NCBI GenBank assembly: GCA_039621445.1
Contig: CP154955.1
Location: 44,291,540 to 44,355,539 of the forward strand
Source of the DNA: Euglena gracilis
Taxonomy: Eukaryota; Euglenida; Euglenophyceae; Euglenales
Direction of reading: 5' to 3'
Length of the DNA: 64,000 bases
This document shows positions 52,320 through 63,950 of the stretch, in pieces. The position numbers and the translations under genes were made by a program. The notes below the pieces were generated by a model. The model was not told the DNA's origin. It saw only the letters and a program-made list of their open reading frames with translations, and made no database searches. How positions within the stretch are numbered: the stretch's first letter is position 1; each line of letters starts with the position of its first letter.

Positions 52320-52560
52320 GGGTGCGTGGCAGCCCCGGACTGACCTCGGAGGAGGCGTTGAGGTGCAAAGAGGGCATCGAGGTGGGCACCGACTGCCGGG
52401 GAACGTGGTTGGGGGTCAGGGCCGGCTTGAGGGTCTTCCCTGGCAGGAGAGGCCCACCCCCGGGGGGGACGGCAGGAGAACGGAGAAGGATGGCAGTGCC
52501 CTGCCACTGCACTGTGCCAGTGCCGGCTGTGGGAAGATGGCGGTGGCGACCAGGCACGTG
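52320..52560 (-). CDS. Possible exon
   Basis: Minus frame with RQSVPTSMPSLHLNASSEV and SPGLPRTQAVDDIVWPR. It is GC-rich, but a second frame is also open. No family is recognised. Confidence 0.3.
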
Positions 52561-52840
52561 AGGAAACGTTGGCGCAAATGTGCGCAGTGCCAAAAAAACA
52601 CGGCACACTTGTTTGGCGGAAGCTGCTCGCACGCACGAGCGCTAAAGACAAAACCCAACGTGGAATTCAACTGAGGATGTCTGTATGTTTTTTTTTGAGA
52701 CCGAACCTGTCAACGACGATAACACGCGTTGGGTGAGCACAGCTACGCTGACCGCACACCGCCACGCTGCCGAATTCACAGCTAACGCGCAGGAGCCTGA
52801 ACCTCCCAATGCGGGACCAAACCGTGCGGCGGTCCCACCT

Positions 52841-55450
52841 GGCCGGGGTGGAGGTGGCGGAGGAGGCGGCGGCGGCCCGGATGAAGCCCTCCGCGCGCCG
52901 CGTCACGACGTTCACTTCGGCCACCACCCCTGGGGCCAGGGGGACTGACGGACACAATATGGACAGCCTGGTGGAGTGTACTGGGCAGAGCGCTACAAAC
53001 CGGAATATTGCCTGCTGTGTGTGATGTGTTCTTTTCAGGGGCTTTTTTAAGACCGGGAGGGGGGGTCCCCCCACCCACCCACCCCCTGGGCCCCCCTGGG
53101 GGGGGGGTCCTGGGGGACGCACAAAAAAAACCCGAAAATCGCTAAAAGTGCTAAAAATAACACTTTTCGGGGCCGAAAAGTATATCCCACCCTCCGGGGG
53201 GACCCCCCCAGGGGGGGCCACCCACCCTACCCCCCCCCCCCCGGGGTCCACGACTAAAAAAACCCCTGACAAGAATATAAGAGAATATAAGATAATATAA
53301 TATAATATAAGAGAAGAGAAGAGATAGAAGAGAGAGAAATATAGAAGAGAATATAATATAATATAATAGATATAATATAATATAATATAATAGAGAATAT
53401 AATAGAGAATATAATATAATATAATAGAAATATAATATAATACAATACAATATAATATAATATAATATAATATAATATAATATATATAATAATATAATAT
53501 AATATAATAATATAATATAATGTAATGTAATATAATACAAAACTATTATAATTTTTATTTTAAATTTTAAAATATATTTTAATCTGAATTAGTTGGGGTA
53601 TTTTTTTTTGTTTACTGCCCGAAGAGTTTTGGCAATTACCCACTCAACCACCCCAGAGGAACACCCCAGGGGGGAGTTGGGGGGCCGGTTGGGGGGGGGG
53701 GTCAGTTTTGGGGTCCCAAAAATAGGCTTGCGTGCAACGTCCGGTCTGCTGGGGTCACCTGGGCCCCTCTGGGCGTCAGCGGGGCGAGGGGTTCATCCAC
53801 CGGCTGCCAGCTGGTGATGAAGTTGCTGTCGAAGGGCCGGCAGCCGGGGGCCACCGCCAGCGTGACGTGCGGGACGGCGTTGATCCGCCCCAGCGCTGGG
53901 GCGAGCCCCACCAGAGAGGAAGGTGCGCATGGGTGCGGCGAGGCCCTGTGAGCTTCTGGATTGACACTTTATCAAAAAGTTATTTTTATATTATACTGTA
54001 CATTTCCATCACTTTTTTTTTAAAAAAATACCATAAAATTATAAAAAATAATAATGGTTATAATTATTTATAACACTGTAATTTATATAAATAATAAATT
54101 ATGTAAATGTGTATAATATAATATATATTGTAATAATACAATAATAATATAATAATAACACTATATATGTTACACATAATAATATATTAACACTATATAT
54201 GTTACACATAATAATATATAATAATATTTCTAAAATAAAATATAAATATATATAAGTTTTTTTTGACAGATATATATTAATAGGATTATAAAAATATACC
54301 TGATGTAATACTTATGACTATTAATTCTGTTAATGACTGTTAATTCTGTTATGTATAAATTGATACATAAATTTGTTTTTACTCAAGACAAAAATTGATT
54401 AAATCACCTCCATGTCCAGTGATCAACGGAGTGATCGTTGGACAACGTTTTTATGCTTTGTGTGTGTGTGTGTGTGTGTCTTTGTGTTTTTGCGTGTTTG
54501 TGTGTGTTTGTGTGCGTGTTTGATGGGGAATGATCATTTGCAGAGAGGTCTTTATTTTTTCAAAAAAAACTTGAGGACTATTTTGAGCTTTTTAAAATAT
54601 TTTTTGAGCCAACCAACAAGGGTCCGTTGTTGAACAGTGGGCAATTGAAACATTTAAAAATGGGTACAGCATGACATTCAAATCCTATGCTGAATGCAGG
54701 AGTCCACTCCTCCCATGGCACCCGCACCCAGCGCTGGCCGTGGGGCAGCCCGTGACCTGCACCGCCGCCGCCTGCCAGCTGATGCCGAAGTGGGTGACAT
54801 GCAGTGTGACAGGCTGCCGCTTGGACGAAGGCTGCAGCCCCGCTCTGGGACAGGGACAGGTTGAAAGAGTGGAAGGGAAGCGGAGGAGGATGAATCCAGC
54901 TTTCCAGAAGTTTATTCTCCGGGCTGAGAGAATGCTGACGGGGGGCGCAAAAAAAATGAAAAAATGAACGACAAAAAGGTTCAAGTTGTGATTGTTGTGC
55001 ACAAAAGCTGAACATATGCCAATGGTGAAAAAACCGAAAATGTGAAGAAAAAAAATCATAAAAAATAGCACAATGTAAATATAGCAAAAAAAAAAGAGAG
55101 TTGGATTCATTCATTCACTTTGGATCAATTCTACGATGGCTCTTCAAATACTAACAAAACGTTCATATTCGAGCGGTAGAACCATTGAATGCCCATTGCA
55201 CGGGCAGCGGGCCGCGGGGCAGTTTCCCCCGGAACTCTGTCGCAAGGGAGCCGATGTTGATGGTCGTCCGCAGGGCTACCTCCTGCACTGACTGAGGACT
55301 GGTCCGCTGGGCGGAAAGGGGAGGGCAGGGGTGATGGCCATGTCCCTCTGCCCGGGACACAATGGCACTGCGTCCAAATTGTGCTCCAGAAGCTCAGGGT
55401 CCCATGAACCCGTTCCAAATTTCCGTACAGACTCCTGCAGCCCACACATT
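52841..55450 (-). CDS. 2H-phosphoesterase-like gene, multi-exon
   Basis: Exon islands, 5' to 3': ~55450-55345 (KFGTGSWDPELLEHNL), ~55320-55165 (LRTTINIGSLATEFRGK), ~54838-54700 (PVTLHVTHFGISWQAAAVQV), 53895-53759 (NAVPHVTLAVAPG, SNFITSWQPVDE) and ~52938-52841 (VVAEVNVVTRRAEGF). The two H-x-T-x motifs (HVTH and HVTL), each led by hydrophobic residues, are the signature of 2H phosphoesterases, which act on 2',3'-cyclic phosphates of RNA. The second copy with a following S-N resembles the phosphodiesterase domain of tRNA ligases. No ligase or kinase motif was found in the window. The product could also be an unrelated protein with chance HxT pairs. Junction phases were only partly checked. Confidence 0.45.
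53036..53268. mobile_element. hAT-type MITE copy
   Basis: The ends CAGGGGCTTTTTTAAG and GACTAAAAAAACCCCTG are both present, and the core CCGAAAATCGCTAAAAG is kept. The flanking 8-mers GTTCTTTT and ACAAGAAT do not match, so the target duplication has decayed or been replaced by the adjoining TATAA array. Confidence 0.82.
53270..53545. repeat. TATAA-type pentanucleotide array
   Basis: About 275 bp of TATAA and AGAGA-interrupted words, starting at the MITE's right end. Confidence 0.93.
53759..53895 (-). CDS. Exon with second HxT motif, exact splice sites
   Basis: Acceptor CTCGCCCCAG and donor CAG|GTGACC bound two bases plus 45 codons: LGRINAVPHVTLAVAPG, CRPFDSNFITSWQPVDE, PLAPLTPRGAQ. Well-formed globular text. 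Confidence 0.65.
53970..54400. other. AT-rich intron-like stretch
   Basis: Very AT-rich. ACACTATATATGTTACACATAATAATATA-type text occurs twice (near 54160 and 54190), a short tandem duplication. No gene. Confidence 0.6.
54448..54522. repeat. TG microsatellite
   Basis: TGTGTG with TTTG interruptions in an intron. Confidence 0.9.
54700..54838 (-). CDS. Exon with first HxT motif
   Basis: After acceptor TTCGTCCAAG the frame reads RQPVTLHVTHFGISWQAAA and VQVTGCPTASAG. The H-V-T-H is flanked by strand-like text, as expected for a 2H repeat. Confidence 0.55.
55165..55320 (-). CDS. Probable exon of the 2H-like gene
   Basis: Reads SPQSVQEVALRTTINIGS and LATEFRGKLPRGPLPVQWAF. Globular text, no motif of its own. 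Confidence 0.45.
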
Positions 55451-55496
55451 CCTACACAACACACACCCACCACACACCCACCCACCCACCCACCCA

Positions 55497-55712
55497 CAAC
55501 ACAACACAACACAACACAACACAACACAACACAACACAACACAACACAACACAACACAACACAACACAACGCAACACAACACAACACAACACAACACACC
55601 ACAGCACAGCACAGCACAGTACAAAACAACACACACACTCACACACACACACACTTACACACACACCCCCACCCCCCCCCCCCCACACCACCCCCCCACC
55701 CCCCCACCCACC

Positions 55713-55755
<43 letters not shown>
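55497..55755. repeat. AACAC pentanucleotide array followed by CA tract
   Basis: About 20 copies of ACACA/AACAC (55497-55600), then C-rich and CA-repeat sequence up to 55755. It adjoins the left end of the foldback element. Confidence 0.95.
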
Positions 55756-55758
<3 letters not shown>

Positions 55759-55769
55759 GCAGCGGGCGC

Positions 55770-58518
55770 ATAAACCCCCCCCCCCACTTACTAACCCCCC
55801 CCCACTTACTAACCCCCCCCCCCCACTTACTAACCCCCCCCCACCCCACTACTAAACCCCCCCCCCCCCCCGACTTACTAACTCGGCCGGCCCTCTTCTT
55901 TCAACCGGGACTTATAACCCCCCCCCCCCCTTCGGGGAAGGAAAATGAAAGCCGCCGGGGCCGATTTTTTTGGCCTCAAACCACCCAAAAACTGATTTTT
56001 GGCCCTTTTTTTGAGATCGACCATCATCAAAAATGCCATTTTTGACCAAATTTACCAAAAATTGCCATTTTGGGGGGTTTCGGGGTCATTTTGGGGGTTC
56101 GGATTTTCACCAACAATTCCGGGACTTATAAACCCCCCCCCCACTTACTAACCCCCCCCTTCGGCCGACCAACCAAACCGGATCCTACTAACCCCGGGGG
56201 GTTTATAAGTGGGGGGGGGTTTACACACTGGGCGAGCCCTGGCCATGTGGTCGGCAATCATCCGCCAGTGCTCCGGGACCTGTGACTGCAAGCAGCCTCC
56301 ATTGGACCAGTCAATTTGGGCACCCAAATTGACTGGTGATTGCTAGGGTTCCATATCAGCAGGATGTCAAGGCTTTTGGTGGGTGGGCCCCCCCCTCTTG
56401 ACCTCGGTCGTCCCTCTTGAGCTCTGATTTAAAAAATGTGCCTAAGAACCCTAATTGAAATAGGAATTCCACAATGATGCAATGACAATTATTTTCATTT
56501 TTAAATGAAAATGAAATTGCGTATTCAAAATAAAAGAATGGGAAAAAACAACATTCATTCATCAAACATTCATCAAACATTCATCAAGCATCAAACATTC
56601 ATCAAACTCAACAAAATGAAGTTTAAAAAAAGGAAAAAGGCAAGGGGGGGATGATGATTTAAAAAAGTCTTTTTCTGGGGGATCAGAATGAGGAGGGACC
56701 CAATCCCCAACCTCTTCTCCCAATGAACTCCAGCAACACCTATTTGAGACCCACAGTGAGGGCTGGGAGGAAGTGGCGCAGTAGAGCCTGATGGGAGGCA
56801 CCATCCAGCCCCAGGCACCCGGCGTTGAGCCCCATGTGCAGACCCTTTCCTTTGGGGGCCTATGATACTGCACTGAGTGCGCGAGGGAAAGTGTTAGCAA
56901 TTGGGGGGCAAAACCACAGCTCCACTCAGTGACCCCCCCCCCTGGGGACACTTTTTCCTCCCCCCCGGCCCCCCGGGGGGGCGACGTGGGTCAGGTTTTT
57001 GCCTGGCCAAAGCCCGGGGAGGAAAATTTTTTCCAGCATTTCCGGCCGATTTTTTTGGCTGGATTTTGGGTGGGTGTGTTGGTGGTTGACCGCCCTGGGG
57101 GGGGGGGGTTGCGGATGGGTGGGCTTTCGAAAAAAGTGGGTGGGTGGCTTTGGCCCCGGTCTTGGGCCCCAACCCACCCACCCACCCTCTCTCGAAAAGA
57201 AGGGGGGGAGGGGTCACACAGGTGTTCAGTGAATCTATGGGCAAAACACACAGGCAACAGGGTTCGAACCAGGGCGTCGCTCAAGCTAAAAGGCACTCAC
57301 CCCAGGGGAAAATCCAGCTGGCCAATTGGACCCTCCCCAGATAACTTTGGCCCCTGCAAACTCAATGGACCAATCTGTTTTTTTGGCCCCGACCCCCTGC
57401 AAAGATGTTTGGACAATACCCAAAACCATTCATGGATCGATTGACCACTTTTCCTAAAGCAATTTGTGGCCAAGTAGAGTTTGATCTAAATTTTGAAACA
57501 TAATTTAATGCGTTTAGCCATCATACAACAGAACATTTGGGATCGTTTGGGATGATTCTCTGTGCGTACCACCTCTTGATTCTCCAAAAAGATGCTTTAT
57601 TTCCCACGGTTCTCCTTTTGAAGAGGGGGGCGAAGATGTTTGGACGGATCTTCGGCATTCACCCCTTCAAGGTTATTTGGGCATGCAGAGCTTGGGGGCA
57701 CTGCAAAGTTATTTAGGGGGGTTACATGAATTGGCAAACATTGGATGAAAAAGGTGGACTACCTAACTCATGTTTTTGGTATTTCCTCTTCTATTTCCTT
57801 TATTATTTCCAACACCAGATCCAGCTTGGAAGCCTCTCTGAAGGGGTTAGTTGCGAGAGCCAACCCAAATCTGCCCACCCTGAGCTGTCTCCCCCCATCA
57901 TTGAACGACACATTGATTGGCGCCAAACTCTTGCTGGGAATCGGCCATTGTCTCGTGGAGAGCCTGTGCAGCACCACTGCTGTGTACAAGACTTCTGGGC
58001 TGAGGAGTGGGGCTGGTGGGCGAGGCCTCAGTGGGAGGCTGCGGCATAACCAACCCCGGAAACTGCCCAAAACCACCAAAAGCCACCAATCCCAACACGA
58101 ACCCCAACACAAATCCCAACACAAATAACCCCCCCACTTATAAACCCCCCGGGGTTAGAAGGATCCGGTTTGGTTGGTCGGCCGAAGGGGGGGTGGGTTA
58201 CAAGTGGGGGGGGGGGGTTATAAGTCCCGGAATTGTTGGTGAAAATCCGAACCCCCTAAATGACCCCGAAACCCCCCCAAATTGGCAATTTTTTGGCAAA
58301 TTTGGTCAAAAATGGCACTTTTGATGATGGTCGATCTCAAAAAAGTGCCAAAAATGAGTTTTTTGGGTGGTCTGCGGCCGAAAAAATCGTCCCCGGCGGC
58401 TTTCATTTTTTCCCGGGGGGGGGTTATAAGTCCCTTTTGGTTGGTCGGCCCGAGGGGGGGTTTATAAGTTGGGGGGGTTTATAAGTTGGGAGGGTTTATA
58501 AGTGGGGGGGGGTTAGTT
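55770..58518. mobile_element. Foldback-like element with ~400-450-bp inverted arms
   Basis: The left arm (55770-56225) and right arm (about 58130-58518) are inverted copies. The arms share, in mirrored order, CCGGATCC next to GGTTGGTCGGCCGAAGG, CGGAATTGTTGGTGAAAATC and ATGATGGTCGATCTCAAAA. Outer parts are built of repeated ACTTATAAACCCCCCC or ACTTACTAACCCCCC words. The 1.9-kb interior has no recognised transposase; it contains a C/G-run block (56925-57215) with its own inverted AGTGACCCC/GGGGTCAC ends, perhaps a nested element. Open frames near 57730-58130 look like noise. It sits between the 2H-like exons and the UBA-like exon. Confidence 0.75.
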
Positions 58519-58564
58519 GTTCCAAAACAAGAACCTGCTTATTGTGGTGGCAGGAGGAGGAACT

Positions 58565-58810
58565 TAAAAGGGGGGGCCTGGATGCCGCGGCCCCAGTGCA
58601 GCGGGGGGGACCTCGCTCCAGCCCGCGCCTCCACCGGTGCTGGAGGGGGGGCTGGCGGGCAGGGCGGGGGGAGGGGCGGGCCCGGGGCACGAAGGGTCGC
58701 GGCCGCTGGGGGGCTGCACGGAGGAGGAGGCGGCGGGGGCGGTGGTGGTGGCGAAGTGGATGTCCACGGCGCGGGCGACGTCTCCGTCGGCCACTCGAAG
58801 CGCAGGGACG
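58565..58810 (-). CDS. Probable exon with a UBA-like helix
   Basis: Reads SVPALRVADGDVARAVDIHF and then ATTTAPAASSSVQPPSG and a proline-rich tail. The pattern L-x3-x-G-D-x3-A-V-x-x-x-F is that of the third helix of UBA-type domains, where it follows an MGF-like start that would lie in an earlier exon. A competing frame (Pro-rich) is open. Partner proteins are unknown. Confidence 0.4.
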
Positions 58811-58999
58811 GAGGTGGAAGTCCAGAAACGAAAAGAAAATCAGAAGGAAACATGCTGTGGAAAAACGAAGAACTGAAGCGGACCCAGAAAATTTTGCAGG
58901 GCTCTGTGAAGCAGGACGATTGCATCCAGTACCCGCATAAAACGAAACCTCCAAAAACCAAAACAACATAAATTTTGCATAATACATTCATATGAAAAA

Positions 59000-59970
59000 C
59001 GATAGATTTATAAAAGATAATATATATCTTAATAATTTTTGCGGTTGTAGGACGCTGAAATCAACCCTCTGCAAATAAGCAATGATTGAGGAAGAAGAGA
59101 TCACTGTTCAGTCTCTGCTCGTAGCAGATATTCAAGTCGCATCCGACCCACTGAAGAGCCTAGCAGCTCCTGCAATTGCTGCCCACAGAGGCCGTTGGCA
59201 GGGGGGGGGGACATGACAGAGTCCTTTAAATGCGAAAAAAAGCCTAAATAAATGGATCTCACCTGTTAAAAAAAAACCTGAAAAACCAACGCCTGCTGAA
59301 TAAATCCTCACTCTCACCCTAACCCTAAGCCCACGCTTTAGGAGGAAGTCCAGCCTGCCAGCGCCTATGTCCTCAGCAGCCATCACCCTTTCGAGGCAGA
59401 GATTTTTTTCATGACACACACAGGTGGTGTGGGGTAGGACAAGCAAAATTAAATCAATTAAAATTTTTATCAGTTTTGGACCGCTTGTAGAATGAAACAA
59501 ATGATTCGGTTGAATTGTTGATTTGAGCAAATGTGCAAATGGACAATTCTAGCAATATTCGGAAATTTCCAGACAATTCCAGCAATATTTGTTAGGGATC
59601 AGCAACACAAGAACATAAAGAGGAAATACCACAATTCCTTGGCATAAATTTTCAGCTCCAAAAAAGATGGCATAGGAAGTTGTTGGCTGGATTTGAAATG
59701 GTCCGTCTGCGCAATTGTGCAAGCGGTCCGCAGAAGAAGTGTGGAAAATGATAATGTATTTTATATTTGCAGAGTCTCCACATAAATGGAGCAATGTGAC
59801 AGCCTGCCTGAAAATGGTAGCAATTCAGATACGGAGTGACGGGGTCTAGCCAGGAGTTCAACAACATGGCCCCAAACCCTGAGAAGTCAGAATCTATGAA
59901 ACTTGAGCAACTGCAAAAGACGACACCAAAAAGGTTGAAGAGCGAGTTTCGCAGCAAAACCCCCACCCCC
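59000..59970. other. AT-rich stretch, no gene called
   Basis: No GC-rich island. Contains TGCGCAATTGTGCAAGCGG, a relative of the TGCGCA palindromes at 30.9-31.8 kb, and two CCCTAA units near 59320 that are too few for a telomeric repeat. Confidence 0.45.
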
Positions 59971-59974
59971 ACCA

Positions 59975-60265
59975 ACCAACAAGCCCTGCCCGGAACTGGG
60001 GCGTGCCAGGCCCCGTCTCGGGCGGCGGTGGCTTCGCCGGGCTGTCCGTCGTGGGGGGCGGCCGGCTGGGCTGCAGCGGGGAGGGCGGCCGGGGGAGGGT
60101 GGGGGGGCCGGCCCGCCAGGCCCCGAGCGGCGGTCGGGGGCCGGGGGGGCCGGGGGCCGACCCTCCCGGGGTGGATTGGGGCGGGGGCAAGGGGCTGATG
60201 GGAGGGGCTCTGGGGCCATTTGGCGTGGCAGTCACCGCCGCCCTCAAACCCACCTCACCTGGCAA
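59975..60265 (-). CDS. Probable exon, proline-rich
   Basis: Minus frame with LRAAVTATPNGPRAPPIS, then PPGPRPPLGAWRAGPP and PTLPRPPSPLQPSRPPP. Very low complexity, about 85 codons. It may be the linker before or after the UBA-like exon. Confidence 0.35.
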
Positions 60266-60269
60266 CCAG

Positions 60270-61320
60270 GCAGCCGCTGCGTCGCGGACAGTCCCTTGGA
60301 CTGTCCATCGGGGAGGAGCATCTGGAATGCCGCGGTGACGGATTGTGTCGATCAGCTGTGACTTTCACGAGGAAAAGGTGCACAAATCCTGAACTGATCT
60401 AATTTGGGCATTTCACGTGTTCTTTTCACCCGAAACTCGGAAAATACACACTTACCAGGAATAAAAATGCACTCAACACGACCACATCTCACGCGCTTTG
60501 GTGTGAGCAACGAACTTGCACATATCTACTGAACAGGTTCGTGGTCACACTTCGCCTGCACAAGGCGCGTAACTGGAAAAAAACTAAATTTGAAAAACTC
60601 AAAAAGAAAGAAATTGTCCATGCTGCTTAAAAAAAAATCAAGAAATCATTTCTGACGTCTCTCCAAACCCAAATAACAGTTCGCAACTCTGTGCCCATTA
60701 AACGCTGCTTAAAGATTAAAAAAAAAGATCCGCGACTGCAAATTTATTCAAAGAAATGTTGTAATACGAAAGCAGGGGTGCTCAATGAATTATCAATACA
60801 TCGTTTTCTGTCCCGTCTGATGCCCTTTCTGCACAGTGGATCGGCTGCCAGCAACTGTGGCGTGAGGGCACTTGGGCTCGAGGATGCGGGATCAGGGAGG
60901 CCCAGAGCGAGCGGAAGACACCTTTTCGGCACCCAACAACAAAACACCCATTGACAGCCAGCTTGGATTGGAAGGTCCGGAAAATGCCTGCCCACCTCCA
61001 ATCGCTTGTTGCCTCTAATAGCCGTGAAGGATTCTTCAATCAAATCATTAAGAAGCTTCTCAGCCCCTGTACCTGAATCGTCCAGGGAGTTCCTAAGCAA
61101 AATAAAATCAGACGTCCAAAGTTGCCAACCGGAATATATACCTCACAGCAGACAGGTCAAACACCAAAAAAAGAAGATCTAAGATCCTCGAAATATCGGA
61201 CATCCACGAAGGAACATTCAAAAAAACCTTCTTTTGGATTTCGGCCATGTTAAGACCGGCTCTTTGGTCAATGGTCAATGGGGTGGTCCTTAATTAAAAG
61301 CACATTTATCACGAAACACA
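60270..61320. other. No gene called
   Basis: A 118-codon minus frame (60744-61100, with KLLNDLIEESFTAIRG) lacks the exon codon bias and any motif. It could be an exon, a transposon fragment or chance. The rest is AT-rich. Confidence 0.35.
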
Positions 61321-61327
61321 CTGTGTT

Positions 61328-63347
61328 TTAGGATTGTCCCTTTTCTGAGTTGAAGCTGTGAAGTTGGTGTGTTCCTGCTGTGCCCAACCGTCCGGCACGT
61401 CCCTGGCTGTCGTCCCTCGTGGGGGCGGGCTCGGCCGGTCTCTCATGGTTGAGGAGGCGTTGCAGATGGTCCATCACGGGGTGGCGGAGGTCGCATGAAC
61501 CGGCTGCAGCGGGGACAGGGAAGGAATGCATGGAGGTCGCTTCTGGCTGAAACAACACCCTGCGACGCTTTTTTCGCAATGCCACAACCCTCATGAATGC
61601 CTGCGGTCAAAAGAGTCTTGCCATTAACAAATGACACTACTGGATTCCGTTACAAAAACGCTGAAGCCAAAGGGCCACAGGAACCGAAGACAACAGACAA
61701 ACGGGGGTGAGCGATGGGTGGAGGCGCAAACGTCATTTCGTCATTTCGGACTGAGAAAGAGGCCCCAAAAGCATGCACCATTTACTGGGCAGTGCCATCA
61801 AGTTAATTCGGCAGTGCAGGAGTCGATCAGCAGGCCAGGTTGAGAAAACGAGCAGCTGGTTTCGGGGTGGCCGGAAGGGTGAGACAACCGCAGAACGGTG
61901 AGAGCATTACAGGAACAGCTGGTCTGCGCGCTGTGAGGACAACTGCACCTCAATTCCAGCCCAGCCGGTAGGCACTGCCCCCCGTGAGGCTTCGCAGATG
62001 GATAGACAGTATTTGCACGTGGTCATATTTCTCTTTGTGCCTGGTTGCATGTTTGTTTAAGAGTTAGTGAGGGTGGTGTTCCAAATTATTCAGTAATGAA
62101 ATCTTTGAAATCTCCTTAAGAATGGTGGATGATGAGACAAGAGCACGATAAACCAAAATGCTTTGCATTCTGGGCAAAGGAATGGAAGGGGGAAAAAACT
62201 AAGAAAAACACAAAATGTCCCGAATTTGCGTGCATTGTACATATGCGTGATGCATGCTGGGCATTTTGTACTTTGTCTCAGGAGCAGAGTTGTGCCGAGC
62301 GAAGCCCCAACCTCTGAGTCAGTGGGAAGTCGGCGACGGATATGCTGCAAGAACTGTTGTCGAATGTCCTCAGCCGTCTGTCGGACAGAAAGGCACCCCT
62401 GAGCGTGGGTGTGGGGAGGCTTGTGGGGCGTGGACAGCAGCTGGCCAGCCCTTCACCCCACCCCACTTGTCGACGGGGCGGCAGGTGGCTCAGATTTTGG
62501 GGGGTTTGCTGGGCTGCATGTGCATCAGAGTGGTTGAGGCAGGCTGCCACCCTCCCCAATGAAACACCGGAACGAGGGTCGGCGACCATGCTGAGCGTGG
62601 AGCTGGAACGAGAAATCTGACAGGGCAACACGAAATGAAACGGTGTTTGGGGGCTTGGAACGACGTGCAGACAGGTGCCGACAGGGGGAAGGAACGAGGC
62701 TGGACCAGACACTGAGACGAAGGGCCACCTCCAAGGCAGGGACACCGACAGGTAGGGGCAGGAGACGCTGGGGCACCGTGAACGTCAGCAGCTCGAGGGG
62801 TTCCGCCGAAACGTCTATGTACTGCAGTAGAACCTGGGCCAGGGAGGGTTAAGGCGAGGGAAGAGGAAGAAAGAAGAAAGAAGAGGGGGACACCACGGCC
62901 ATCGCCGCACACACGAGTACTGGGATGGGCTCACTTACTTGTGTGGATGGGCTCACTCAGGCGAAAACTGACGTGCATTAGAGAGTGCAAACTGCAGCGC
63001 AATGTGGCAGTGTGGCTCCTGAGCTACCCCAACACTACCGATGAACCTTGTTTCAGAGGCAAATCAGGCAGACCTTGAAGGCCAAGAGCTCCTCGTGAGA
63101 CAGGCAATGGTCGCAGGGGGACTTTGGGCCGTGTGGCATGGACACGTACACAAAGGGGTACCCGAGCAGCCAGCCGTTGATCAGGGAGCTGTGGGTCGCG
63201 TGGCTGTCATCCAGAGGGATAACCAGCCCTGACTGTTCCTCACCAGTGACCTGCCGACCGCAGAAAGGCCGAGAAAAGACAGGGCATATAGAACCCGATG
63301 GATTTGCAGCCATCCATCCCAACCCATGTGCAATCCTCTTTGTTGCT

Positions 63348-63428
<81 letters not shown>

Positions 63429-63950
63429 TAGGTACAATTATTTCTTGTGTCCTCCTCTATTTTTGAGCATCAACATTCCCAAATCCTGAACATATATTTT
63501 TTCCTGATTTTCTGGTGTTGGGAGGAAAGCAGGTCAATTTCTCTTCCAAAGCCAGTTAATCGGTCAGCTCTGACCAAATCACTATTTTTGGTCACTCTGG
63601 TCGCTGGTTGAAAAAAAAAAGCAACAAAACGCTGTGGAAAATTTCAGAACTTTTCCCACCTTCTGTGCCGGGCTACCTTGTCGGTGAGCCCGACAGTCGG
63701 AGAAACAGTCCCCTCTCCCGCGGGCCTTCCGCAAGGGGCCCGAGGAGCAGCAGGCGTAGCAAGGGGAGGGCGGACCGGGGAGCTTGGAGGCGGACCGGAG
63801 GGGCGGCCGCCCGGCGGTGCAGCGCGTCGAGGCACCGCCGCAGCACCCGCTGGCACTTCCGCCGCTCGGCGTCCTCCGCCAGGCGGGGCTGCGGCAGGCT
63901 GGCCCGGACGTTGACCAGCTGCACGCCATCCAGGAGGTCCCCCTGAAGGG
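61328..63950 (-). CDS. C1orf74/DUF4504-like protein gene
   Basis: Three 3' exons join in phase: 63228-63074 (LVIPLDDSHATHSSLING, WLLGYPFVYVSMP, CDHCLSHEELLAFK), 62833-62767 (VLLQYIDVSAEPLELL, TFTVPQ) and 61503-61328 (GSCDLRHPVMDHLQRLL, ending at a stop). Junctions are AAG|GTC to CAG|GTT in phase 0 and CAGC|GTC to GCAG|CC in phase 1. As I recall, animal C1orf74 proteins have an LNGWLLGYPVVY block, a Cys-Leu-Ser a little later, and an F-S-V-P near the end; the order here is the same. The molecular role of that family is unknown to me. A first exon at about 63950-63680 is likely, but its frame is uncertain. Confidence 0.6.
63074..63228 (-). CDS. Conserved-core exon of the C1orf74-like gene
   Basis: Acceptor GAACAGTCAG and donor AAG|GTCTGC bound two bases plus 51 codons. 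The core is INGWLLGYPFVYV. Longer alternatives at the 5' end (acceptor CGGCAG, adding VTGEEQSG) keep the frame open, so the start of the exon may lie at about 63249. Confidence 0.7.
63349..63424. repeat. CA then GA microsatellite
   Basis: About 44 bp of CA followed by about 32 bp of GA in the first intron of the C1orf74-like gene. Confidence 0.97.
63680..63950 (-). CDS. Upstream exon of the C1orf74-like gene, frame uncertain
   Basis: The best minus frame reads LQGDLLDGVQLVNVRASLP, then QPRLAEDAERRKCQRVL and RRCLDALHRRAA, then a Leu/Ala/Pro-rich end with a donor ACAAG|GTAGCC. That frame does not give the phase needed by the next exon, so another frame or an unseen exon is involved. The window ends 50 bp upstream, so the true start may be outside. 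Confidence 0.45.

Noticed and set aside
57730-58130. Open frames inside the foldback element as its transposase
   Set aside because: Two overlapping frames of about 107-127 codons without any catalytic motif or exon-like codon bias.
59305-59335. Telomere-like CCCTAACCCTAA
   Set aside because: Only two units. Similar short words near 615 and 16110 are also isolated.
60744-61100. 118-codon minus ORF as a gene
   Set aside because: Plausible amino acid text but no family match and no GC-rich third positions. Left as unassigned.
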